From Apium graveolens (taxonomy: Eukaryota; Streptophyta; Magnoliopsida; Apiales; Apiaceae): 64,000 nt of DNA. The stretch spans positions 310,698,565 through 310,762,564 of the forward strand of contig NC_133648.1 of assembly GCF_009905375.1 (NCBI RefSeq), given 5' to 3'. Each line of letters opens with the position of its first letter. The first letter of the stretch is position 1. The position numbers were made by a program, and so were the translations under genes. Shown piece by piece: positions 45,562 through 56,189 of this stretch. The notes beneath the pieces were generated by a model. It did not search any database, was not told where the DNA came from, and was given only the letters and a program-made list of their open reading frames with translations.

Positions 45562-47190
45562 CCGAGCTCCTCCTTCTTGCGCTTGAACCTCCTCTCTAAG
45601 GCAACATACTTCTTCTTCTGCTTCCTGAGGGCATTATCCGCTTTATCCAAAGTCCTCTTCCAGTATTCAACTTGCCTCACAGCGCCTTGGAAGTAGGCGT
45701 TAGACTGAAATGAAACAATAAACAGAAATGTAAGGCAAGTAAATGCTACAAGTAAAAAAAGAGTGCAATTGTAAGAAATAGTCATACCGAGGCTAAGGAC
45801 TGAGCTCCCATGAGCTTTATTCTCTCCAAGTCGGGAGTAGCTAGCACATCGGTGAAGTCCTTAAGAGTTACGTTGTGGTAAGACCAATCTTAGGTGTGCT
45901 TCGTGGATCCAACCACGGTATCCCCTCGGCGGAATCCCCCAAGAGGCTGAAAGGCGCCCGTAGCAGCGGAGACAAGAGCAGCAGTGATAGAGGCACTATG
46001 GGCAGTAGCTCTCTCATCTGGAACCTCCACCATAAGCTCCTTGGGCTTTCGTAGGAAGCTAGGCTCCGTAGCCTTTTCTCGAGTATCCAGACCCGCAAGG
46101 TGAGCCTTCTTCATCTTTGTAGTCTCCTCAACAAGAGGCACATTATCCTCGTTGATTTCCTTAGCAGCTCCAAAACAAGAGAAAAAAAAATAAGTGATGT
46201 CAAAAATGCATGAAAAAAGTAAAAATAAGAAGGGAAAAAAAACACCCTATTGAGAAACAGAGGATAGCCACACGTGGATGAGGGAGAACTCCTCTAAAAG
46301 AGTCCAGCTGATAGTGGCATTATCATCCCGAGTAAGCTCATCATAAATGATAGTTTCCTCAGGGGTTAGGTGAATGAATTTGAGGCTACCATCACTAACC
46401 TTCCCGAAGGAAGATCTAAAGAGGGTGCCCCAATCACCATTCTCCCACCTTAACCCCACAAAACTATTCCTCCAATTTTGGTTATTATCGGGAATGGTGG
46501 CGTTGTTAAAAATGTGCTTACACTTGGGCTTTTGTTTAATATAGACCCAACCATAAATACTCGAAGAACTGTTATAACATTGGAAAATCTTCGTAAAAAT
46601 AGCTACAGATAAGGGAAAACCTCCCCTAAGACAACAAACCATGAAACATAAAATGTTCCTCCAGGCGTTTGGAGGAAGCCGACAGGGGTTAATTTGCAAA
46701 TCAGCTAGGAGGTGAGGAATGAAGGGATGAAAAGGAAACCTAAGCCCAGCATCAAGGGCATCTGTGTAAACAAAAAGAGTATCGGGTTTCCAGTGGCAAG
46801 GACGGTTGCCACCAGAAACTGGAACTAGCCTAAGGGTAGGACGAACATTATAACGTGCGTTTAACTTATCGTAATCTTTATTGTGCCATGTGTTACAGTG
46901 ATTGAAAGAGTCAAGATGTGCAGTTGAGGGATATTCGTCCCCCCTAGTATTAATCATATCTATCAAAGATATGTAAAAAGAGCGGATTTCGACATCCTTA
47001 CCTCGTTTCAAAGCGGAGGCTATCTTGGCCGCTCTCTCGGAATTCTATTGATAGAAGTTGGAAGACCTTGAAACCTTGGAAGGAAGGATGTCGGAGAAGG
47101 CTAGGGACTTGGCCGAAAAAATTTTAATAAAGAGAGGAAGAAGCTTCTAAAAAGAGGAGTATGTAGAGAGGGAGTTTGGAGAAGTGAGGA
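45562..47190 (-). pseudogene. Antisense ORF of the Tat element (PF04195-type)
   Basis: The minus-strand gene has at least three exons. Exon 1 (~47110 to 46190) includes KRGKDVEIRSFYISLIDMI, then LRFPFHPFIPHLLADLQINP and CRLPPNAWRNILCFMVCCLR, the 'putative gypsy type transposon' domain. Exon 2 (~46160 to 45790) includes EETTKMKKAHLAGLDTREKA and a stop at ~45892. Exon 3 (~45705 to 45562) is a charged coiled coil, AYFQGAVRQVEYWKRTLDK. A stop at 47048-47050 interrupts the frame upstream of SERAAKIASALKRG. The function of such ORFs is not known. Confidence 0.75.
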
Positions 47191-47231
47191 GGAGTGAAGT
47201 GAAGTATGAAATGAAATCACTCCCTCCCACT

Positions 47232-47240
47232 CTTATATAG
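47232..47240 (-). promoter_or_regulatory. TATA box of the antisense ORF
   Basis: On the minus strand, GGGGCTATATAAGAGTGGGA lies ~130 bp upstream of the first readable codons. A CT-rich leader follows (ACTCCTCCTCACTTCTCC). This is the layout of a plant RNA polymerase II promoter. Confidence 0.6.
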
Positions 47241-47689
47241 CCCCAACGAGGGCGAATTGGGCCTCAAAAAAGCCCATTTGGGCCCAAGAAAAGAACATTC
47301 TGGAAGAATCTAGAAATAAAACTTTAAATTAATTAAATTTTTTGAAAATTCTTGAAGAATCCAGAAAGAACCCCAGGAATTCTAGAAAATTCTGGAATTG
47401 GCTTAAGAATTAAGGCCCAACCAAAATTTTATTGGGCTTATGGATATGAAAAGCCCAGTGTAAGGGTCGATGACTGAAAATTCATAAACACAAATCTTTT
47501 GGGCCTAAAAAATATATCAAGCCCAGTGAAGGGCCTAAATATTTGAATTGAAGGATAAAGGCCCATTTAGTTCAGAAAAAACCCAGTCAAAAAAGCCTAG
47601 AAGAACCTTTGGCCCCAGAAAGCCCAGAACCAAGGCCCAAAGGGAAGGAAAACCCATTTCAGAAAAACCATGACATAATTCGATCAAGA

Positions 47690-48115
47690 TTTGTTCAAAA
47701 TTCTTGGTCGAATTCTCTTGATCGAAAAAGGCCATGAGCAGGGCTATGTAGGAGCATAATTCGGTCAAAGATGAAGATCTTGACCAAAAAGATTGGGATT
47801 CCTGATCGAAAAAAAAGGAGAAAATCCTGGCTGAAATTCGACCAGGATTCCTGGTCGAACACCCCAGGCCGAAACAGCCTTCGACCAAGGCATATATGAC
47901 CTTAATTCGACCAGGATCCTGGTTGAATAGGACTCCTGGTCGAAAAATGGAGGTATTAAAAAAAAATATATATATATATAGAGTGAAAATCCTGGCCAAA
48001 AATTTACCAGGACTCCAGCTCGAAAATTCCTGCTCGAAAACCTGTCGATCAGGGCAAACTGAGGGTTATTTCGACCAGGATCCTGGTCGAACAGGATTCC
48101 TGGTTGAACCAGGTA
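47690..48115. repeat. Palindrome cluster in the Tat 3' spacer
   Basis: The motif TTCGACCAGGA and its complement TCCTGGTCGAA recur. A perfect 23-base palindrome is at 47837-47859 and a perfect 22-base one at 48070-48091. One with a single mismatch is at 47906-47927. Half-sites lie between (47690, 47705, 47938 and 48091-48105). Confidence 0.85.
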
Positions 48116-48239
48116 TAAAAAAAGAGAGAAAGAAAAAGGAAAAAAAGAAAGAAAAAATAAAGAGAAAAAGGAAAGAAAAGGAAGAAAAAGATAGAAAATA
48201 CTGAAAAATTGTAGAAGATTGAAGGAAATTCTTTAAAAT

Positions 48240-48620
48240 ATTTTCTGAAAATGTAAATATTTTTCAGAAAATGAGGAATAAATCCAGAAAATCAAGGAAA
48301 ATTCCCAGAATTAAGGAACAATCCAGAAAATCAAGGAAAAATCCCAGAATAAAGGAAAATTCTTGAAAATCCAGGGAAAATTCCAGAAAATTAAGGGAAA
48401 AACCCAGAATTAAGGGAAAATTCCTGGAAATTAAGGGAAAATTCCAGAAAATCAAGGAGAAATCCCAAAATTAAGGGGAAATCTAGAAAATCAAGGAAAA
48501 ATCCGAGAATTAAGGGAAAATTCCTGAAAATCCAGGGAAAATTCCTGAAAATTAAGGAAAAATCCCAGAATTCAGGGAAAATTCCTGGAAATTAAGATAA
48601 TTCCTAAATAATATGGATTA
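48240..48620. repeat. Minisatellite in the Tat 3' spacer
   Basis: Degenerate ~20-45-bp units alternating aaatcaaggaaaaatcccag, aattaagggaaaattcc and tgaaaatccagggaaa. Such arrays are common in the 3' spacer of Tat/Ogre elements. Confidence 0.8.
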
Positions 48621-48742
48621 AAGAAAATTGTTGTAAATCTGTAGGTCGCTCCACATTTTACGCAAAACGATACCCTGTAAGGGAACAAGTGAACTTAACT
48701 TCTACGAAATCTAGTCGCTGTTTCCCAAAAGTTGGGGGCAAA

Positions 48743-49251
48743 TGTTAGGGAAAAAAAGAAGGCATGGGTATGTAATTAATGTTGCATTAATCATATCAGA
48801 ATTGGGCCAACAGCTAGGCCGATTTGAGAGGGCCCAAAACCCTAAATATTAATTAATTTCATAATTAATTAATAAGGGATAAGTCAGATGATAAGATGAG
48901 TCATAGTGGAGAAATAAATCCTTGTAGACTGGCCTCTAAGGAACCTGGTGGGATAAGGAATCAGCTTCCTACCTCTCAGGACTCCAAAGTCTATTCTAAT
49001 TCTGAGACTCGCCCACCAAGTCTTCTAACCCAAGTCCAATTCAAGGACTCCTAACATCTATATAAGGGGCCTCACCCCACAGATCAGAACTATATTTTTT
49101 GACTTGATACTTGGCACACGGCAAGGTACGTAGGCATCTTGTAAGGCAGATCGAGTCACGAAATACAAGAGCAGTCAAATCGAGCCTCGAAGCTCACGTT
49201 CCTTGGTAATAAATACAATAATTAATATACCTTACTTTTCGATCCATGACA
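48743..49251 (+). repeat. 3' LTR of the Tat element
   Basis: Starts TGTTAGGG right after the polypurine tract and ends near CATGACA. Inside are a TATA box CTATATAAGG (49058-49067) and a downstream GGTACGTAGGCATCTTG stretch, both typical of plant gypsy LTRs. The exact 3' border is uncertain by a few bases. Confidence 0.7.
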
Positions 49252-50187
49252 CTCGCTTTCCAGTTATGTAATTTTAACACCAAATATAATTTTGTGCAGT
49301 CGCTGCACTCAAATATAGGTTGTTGAGTATCGGTCACAAACCTCTTAAAATTATGCGAGTCTATATATTAGTCATGACCCCTTGATCTACCCCGCGAATT
49401 ACGATATGCTGCTTCACAAACCACAGAGCTTGTGAAGTACCAGCAGTCGCCGCTTCCGATGTAGCAGCCACTTCTGATGCAGCTTCAAAGGCCGATTTAA
49501 ATGCACCTGCATTCTGCTCCTCTTCATGAGGGGGCAGTGTGCTACCAATAGACGACCTACCAGTCTTGGATCTGTGTCAAATCCAATCAATATACCCAAG
49601 ATTGAAACTATTCTCTTAGATATGATCCCTTATTACTTTGACTAGAAATTTATTGAAATTAACACATTTACAGCAGGGCCAAGGTATTTTTTTAGGATTT
49701 TTACAATTTTTTCGGCATAAATCAAAAACTTTTCAACCCCGATTTCATATTCTGACGAATCCCTCTCTTTTGAAATCCAGTCTTTCTCCATATTTGTAGG
49801 ATAACCTATTTCCTACCTAATTTTCATATTAAATATTTAAAAAACAAGCAACGTACAATTAATAATATTTTTGTATTACTATGTATAATTATCAGCAAAG
49901 CAGAGCATGACACTGATTGAATAAAATGATGAAACAAAACGAAACACAGAACAAAGTAGAGCACGACACTAGACAATAAATATAGGAAATCAATATAATT
50001 TGTAATGAGCAGAATCAACCACTACCCGACGCCGATGCTCGTAAAAATTTGTTGTAAAAATTTTGAAAAATAATTTTTAATAGATTATAAAATTTTACAA
50101 ATATATTTTCTTTTGAAATTATGTGTATTTATTAAAATTTTATATATAATTTAATAAAAGATGGTGATCAACACAAGTTAGACCATG
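49252..50187. other. Unassigned flank with one exon-like minus-strand stretch
   Basis: On the minus strand, ~49590 to 49400, an acceptor-like ttgacacag precedes an open frame. It is rich in Ala, Glu and Ser: GRSSIGSTLPPHEEEQNAGA, FEAASEVAATSEAATAGTSQ, then ALWFVKQHI. It looks like a real decayed exon, but I do not recognise the family. The rest (49600-50187) is AT-rich and empty. Confidence 0.35.
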
Positions 50188-50530
50188 ACTGACTTGTGTA
50201 TTCCAAGCTCAAGGACTTAGAGTTACTGGTTCAAGGTCATGTGTTTTAAAGGGATTAAGAGAAAGTTCAAGAGTGTCCTAGCAGATATCCTATAAATATT
50301 ATAAAATATAATCTCTTGCTGATTTAAAACAAGGTTTTTGCACATCAAATCCAACAACATGCCTTCTTTCTTGCGTTATCATTAAAAGAAAAATATATTT
50401 AAATAATAATTGGGGGCAAATAAAAATGGTGAGACGGAAGTGATGTTCAAAAAAACAGGGAAACAAATATTTTATTGATTGAAATATGATAGGGCATGCA
50501 AAATGGTGATTTATAAATAAGGCCCGGTAC
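50188..50530. repeat. Repeat D, partial copy (block B)
   Basis: Collinear with 22530-22875. It marks the left limit of block B. Confidence 0.85.
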
Positions 50531-51076
50531 AAGCCCTAATTTAGGTAACCCTTAATCGAGAAAGAAAGATGAACATGCAGCCCTGAAAAGTGTTATATAA
50601 CCCGAATAGAGCCAAGTTTTACACAAACTGAGCCTTGTTTTACAAAAATTGAACCCTAAATTTGTAAGTATATTTTCAATTAAATTTGATTTTTTTTCAT
50701 CTTTTGATTCATGTGTGTGTGTATTTGACAGATTATTTGTGCATTTGTTTATCTTTGTTATAAATTGTTCGTTATTTATATGATATGTGGTTTTGCCAAT
50801 ATATTTGTGCTAAAATTCTCTCAAATCTTTTAGTAATGTGGTTTTAAGTAATTTATTAGGACTAATATATGAGGTAGTTGTGTAAAATTCTGAAATGCAG
50901 TTGAGTGCGAGACTGCAATTTTAGTTGTATAGGAGTTTTACCCGATCTAAAGAAATTCTCGAGAACAAATACATTTCGCTTCTTCATTTTGACTCCGTTA
51001 TTTCTTTCTTTGACACAAAAAAGAAGAAAGGGTTATAAAATGTAAAATAATAAAATATCAGTAATTTTATTTGTAG

Positions 51077-51953
51077 GTATTTGTATACCGAGATTCGTAA
51101 GAGAAAACAATCTGATATGTATGCATTTATTGATCATGCAGCCACTTGTAAGTTGAACGATGATTTTCAAGCTTATATTGTCGAACAGATGAATACTGGC
51201 GATTCTCGCAAATTCCTCATATCTCATAATGATAAGTAAGTTCTAGCATTTGCATAAGTACATATTATATTAGTAGAATTTGTCTCAATATTTTTTAAAT
51301 TCCGATTTTGATTTCTTGAAAATTAAAACAATTATCATTGGATTTTGATTATGTTTTGGGAATCGGAAATCTTCATTCTAAACCCCTTGGTTCATTCGAC
51401 AAATTTTCCAAAATTGGATCAGCATTAACGCGGTAATGTTTAATAAACTATTTTTTATATATGTATGATGTCTATTTTATTTAGGATTTTTTAGACTTTA
51501 CGCTTCTGCATACTAATTCTGTACAAAGCGGTTAGATCTTATAATGATAAAAAATGATTGGTCAACAAAAACCCCAAGGTTAAGAACCTTAGCGTAACTA
51601 TTAATTTGTGCCAATTTGTATTTAGTAGGGTTTTTGTGTAAATTCTTTCTATCTTGGGAATGATTGATTGTTAATTTTTTGTTAAATTAGGGATCCCCGA
51701 AAAAACTGAATGGATATGAGTGTGGGTACGTTGTCATGCGTTACATGAATGAAATATTGGAAGATAAGGAAATGAAATTCATGACCAAGGTAATAAATGT
51801 ACCTTTAGTTGCAATCTGCAAGCACCTTATATATACGTAGTATGCTGATTATGCTCATTTTGTACTCTACAGTGGGCAGCTATGACTCGAAAGTCCTACA
51901 CAAGGGAGGAACTTGATGAAGTGCGATTCGAGGCTCTTCAATATGTCCAATAG
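51077..51953 (+). pseudogene. CACTA-type Ulp1 (C48) protease, 3' exons (copy B)
   Basis: Exons: 51077-51235 (YLYTEI/RKQSDMYAFIDH type, then KLNDDFQAYIVEQMNTGDSR), 51529-51593 (AVRSYNDKK type), 51691-51789 (GYECGYVVMRYMNEILEDKE) and 51873-51953 (WAAMTRKSYTREELDEVRFE, then a stop). The catalytic cysteine in ECGYV is intact, unlike in the element A and element B second genes. The final exon ends cleanly, so the C-terminus is complete. The N-terminal exons, and with them part of the fold, are missing. Confidence 0.78.
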
Positions 51954-52439
51954 TTTATTTAGTTTTCATCTGTGACAAGGGAACAATATTTGATCAGTAC
52001 ATTGTTGGCTAGTTGGTCTTTATGCTGGTCACTATTTTGCTGGTACTTGTAGTCTGGTAATTGTAGTATTGATCTAGTACTTGTAGTTTTGATTTGTATA
52101 TATAGTCTTCTACTACGTATTGTTAGTTGGTGTTTGATATGGACAAATTATGGATGGATTGTTGATATGTAAGATATGATTTACGTAATTGGACTTGTTA
52201 TGGCAGATGAAGCATGTAAGGTATTGTTGAAATGATCGTTAATGCGCTAATTATGCTTTTGAGATATATACGACCATATTATGGATGCTTTGCAATGATA
52301 TAACTTTTGTTTTATGTTAGTGCTAGTTTTGGAGCTTGTTAGCTTTAAAGTTTTTTGTATTTTTATATATTTGGAAAGTTTTGGTTTATGATTGGTGAAT
52401 TTCAGTTTTGGTATGGATCATTTGTTAATTTGGCTAGTT

Positions 52440-52964
52440 GAATATTTAAATATTACAGATCACTTAAAATTTAAAAACCGATGTCTATCATAAGAAAAAA
52501 AACAATTACACTGTGTTATTTTGTGCCAAAAACCGATGTAAGTAATAATCAATAACATCGGGTAAAAGAATTACAGATTGATGTTAAAGCTAATAGACTA
52601 CGGCTCTGAACCGATGTCTTTGTTAATTAAAAAAAGCCAATCTTTTTTACATCAATCATGCACCGATGTCTATTATAATCATTAACATCACTCACATTAG
52701 ACGACTATTGTAAAAGACCAACATATACATCACATTTTTTAAGAAACTGATGTCTATATAGCTCTTTCACATCGGCTCTCTATGGGCATGATGTGAATTG
52801 TTATTATAAATATCATTTTTTTGAAATAAACAACGTAAGATGTTATAATCACACTGTGTATGATATGTTTAAATTGCTTATAATCTCTTAATTATGCACA
52901 ATTAAAAAGCTATTAACACATTATTTAAGGTAAAATACATGGATTTTTAATAAAAAAATGATGT
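52440..52964. repeat. CACTA subterminal repeat zone (block B)
   Basis: ACCGATGT/ACATCGG motifs in both orientations between ~52475 and 52800. Collinear with 25180-25684. Confidence 0.65.
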
Positions 52965-54010
52965 GCGTAAGTTCCACACAACTACTATTTCGTTTCTTAA
53001 TGTCAGCAATAATATGGTGTTGTGACGAACAATGAACATTGATGGCGTCAAAGATTTAGTTCTCTTCACCTCTATCAGCTCAGACGTGAGAACCTGTACA
53101 TAAAAATTTTCAACTATTAGAAGTTACAAAGTGAAATAAAGAGGAGAACATGCGTAATATTATAAAGGAAATAAGTATATACATCAAGAATTCGCAGAGT
53201 TTCGTTCTCCTGCTTGACCATCACCTTCTCTCGGAATACTTCAATAAAATTTACATTTTTGTGCAGTTGGGGATAATTGAAGGATTTAAGAACAAATCCA
53301 TCCTCTATTGAATGAAACTTAAGAGGGGCATGTCTTCTGGCTTTGGTATAAATCAACATAATTAATCCCCAGTTGTATGTCAAGAAAATGTGTCAAAGTG
53401 TTACTGATGGTAGTTATCGCACCAAATTATTCAAAAAAGTGTACTTTATTAGTACATATACATAACATTTATATTCTAAGAAATATCTTATGAAAATAGG
53501 TGTTAGACAGCTACAAGGTGTTGTTATAAAGTTCATCCAAGGTGTTGTTAAACAAGTTTTTTGATACGGTGACAATACGTAGCGTAATACATATAGACCA
53601 AGTTAATACCTTCCACTTGGATGATATATTAATTTCAATGAGTTTATTACTATATATATATATAAATGGATGGTGTCTATGACTTGTGTATTCCAAGATT
53701 AAGCACTTGAAGTTAACGGTTCAAGGTCATATTTAAAGGGATTAAGAGAAAGTTTAAGAGTGTCCTAGCAGATATGCTATAAATATTACAATATATAAAG
53801 TCTTGGTGATTTAAGGCAAGATTTTTGCACATCAAATCCAACAACATGCTTTATATTTTTTCCGTATTATTAAAACAACAATATATTTAAATAATAATTG
53901 GGGAGAAATGAAAATGGGGAGGAGGAAGTAATGTTCAGAAAAAGAGGGAAGCAAATATTTTATTGATAGAAATAGTATAGGGCATGCAAAGTGATGCTTT
54001 ATAAATAAGG
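52965..54010. repeat. Repeat D, copy 3, with WD40-like exons
   Basis: Collinear with 25685-26725. The minus-strand exon at 53360-53170 reads LIYTKARRHAPLKFHSIEDG and FIEVFREKVMVKQENETLRI without a stop. It is the best-kept copy of that exon. Confidence 0.8.
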
Positions 54011-54527
54011 CACATCATAAATGTCCTGGTATTTTAATACGCCACTAGGACATTGCTGGAGAATGCCTCAAAATTTAGTTTAGGACAACAATTTAGACCA
54101 CTCTTTGACTTGCTCTAACATCAGAGTCAATGTCTTAGACACAAGCCATCTAAAATGAGTCAATTAGGCTCTACATATACTTATTTATTATATAAATAAT
54201 ACTTATATATATATAAATAATACATATGTAAATATACTTATCTAAAAATTTGGTTCTAAAATATATGTTTATATGATATAATACATACATACTCAAAGAT
54301 AGACAAATACATAATGTGCGTGAAAAAAAAAACCTAGACAACCTCTTTTTCCAGTTTCTTTCCTACATATACAAACATGGAAATGACAGGTAGATATTTT
54401 ACACATCAGGTATAATAGACTGACAGGTAGATATTATAATATACCTAATAGATTGTTAGCATTGGAGATGCTCTTATACCTTGTGTTTTGGGTTAAAAAA
54501 TAGAGCGAAGCCCATTTACGTTCCAAC

Positions 54528-54561
<34 letters not shown>

Positions 54562-54562
54562 T

Positions 54563-54962
54563 GAAGTTTTATGGAGTCCACCTTTTAATTGGAGTTCTCG
54601 GAGTCCATCTATGTTCTGCAAATAAAATATCTTCTAAAACGTGTTATCTTGCAAAACATGTTTCACAAATATCAATATTTCAATAAAAGCATGCAAATCT
54701 CATATATTTACAAGTACAATATGTATGTTCTGCAACATGGAAATTTATGTTCTGTAAACTAAGCATATTTTGTAGAATAATATATTTTGAAACATTCTAC
54801 TTGTAAAATCTATGTCATCTGTAAGATTTTCAATAAAATTGTGATATCTGTAGAATATCATTCGAAAAAATACGTTTTGCAGCAATTTAACCTATATTTT
54901 ACTTGCAGAACATATGTGGACTCCAAGGACTCCAATGAAACACGGGACTCCATAGAACCTAA
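54563..54962. mobile_element. Foldback MITE
   Basis: The first ~60 bases (TTTATGGAGTCCACC, then TCTATGTTCTGCAA) pair with the inverted last ~60 bases (TTGCAGAACATATGTGG, then GGACTCCATAGAACC). Block A lacks this sequence at 27265-27430, where the two flanks are joined by microsatellite. The target duplication is not clear. Superfamily not assigned. Confidence 0.75.
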
Positions 54963-56189
54963 CCCAATAATAATAATAATATATTAGTGTGTATGCATAA
55001 ATTTCAATATAAAATACATTTTAATTTGTTAATCAGAAATATACAAAATGTGTTGTAAAATACTCTATTAATAACTTTTAAAGTATATAAAAATTCAGTG
55101 CATTTCTATGTCTATTAAATATTTAAATTAGTTAATTTAAATATCTATATGGAAGACTAATTATGATCCAGATCTAAACGATGACTACTAGAAAAACATC
55201 AATAGACATCGGCTAAAAACCGATGTCTATGAATGAAAAAATCAGATGTCTTCGTGGGTGACGTTAAAGACCCCCCATTTAACATCGGTTTCAAACTGAT
55301 GTTAAATATGACATATAACATCAGTTCTTTGTTTAAAACCTATTTCTGTAACTTGATATTAAATTTCTAATGCATATAATCTTTATATACTATTATAATA
55401 TGATATATTTATCAATTTAAATATATGTGAGCTAAGAAAAATCTTTCCATTCAACCATTAAACTAATGTTACTAATACGAGTAGCAACAGTTTTCATCTA
55501 AAACTGATGTAAACATAATGTTTGACATCAGTTCTTTATTGGAAACCGATATCTATTAGTGATCAACTGATGTCTATAAAGCTTAATAACATCAGTTTTC
55601 TATTTTAATAAAAGATTTTTTTGCGGTAGTATTTAACATTGGTTTTATTAATGTCAATATTCAACTAAAACTGATGTATTAAGCTTTGAAAGACATCATT
55701 TTTCTATTTTGTAACAGATGTTTATAGTGTTAAATTAACATCAGTTTTATGTTAAAAAAATGATGATAAATGGCTTTGTTTTAAAATCAGTTGCTTCGTA
55801 TAAAATGATGTCTGATCACCTGTTTTATCCATGCAAAATTTAAAAACACATATGCCAAATATTTGCCAGAAAAACAAGCAATTGTGAATTAACAACCAAA
55901 TCCAGCATCCAATATTTACCAAACTATTATATCATTCCAAACATCTAAATTAACATTCCAATCTCCAAACATCCAAATTAACATCCCAATCTCCTAACAT
56001 CTAAATTATCATCCCAAGATAGTACTAGCTACATAGTTTCAAATCTGAACCACCAAACTTGAACTACTAGAAATCCATAATCTTTTCTAATTACTAGTTA
56101 CAATCTGAATACATGCAACCATAATAAAGGTGTTTTTCAGATTGTAATATAAGTACCAGTGGCCAAGCTAGAGTCTCCAAGAGCTACAT

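Larger units (their letters stand above)
45562..49251 (+). mobile_element. 3' part of a Tat-lineage Ty3/gypsy element
   Basis: From left to right: an antisense ORF (45562-47190), a long noncoding zone with palindromes (47690-48115) and a minisatellite (48240-48620), a polypurine tract (AAAAGTTGGGGGCAAA, 48727-48742) and an LTR (48743-49251). Antisense ORFs with a PF04195 (Transposase_28) domain near the 3' LTR are a known trait of the Tat/Retand group. The gag-pol part and 5' LTR are missing on the left, where it meets the chromovirus LTR. Confidence 0.75.

Noticed and set aside
47535..48204. 154-codon minus and 102-codon plus open frames
   Set aside because: They cross the palindrome cluster and low-complexity A-rich sequence. 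No conserved domain is visible.
48715..48742. TTTGCCCCCAACTTTTGGG read on the minus strand as a primer binding site, making the Tat LTR a 5' LTR of a minus-strand element
   Set aside because: The plus-strand polypurine tract, the plus-strand TATA box inside the LTR and the known antisense ORF position in Tat elements fit a 3' LTR of a plus-strand element better.
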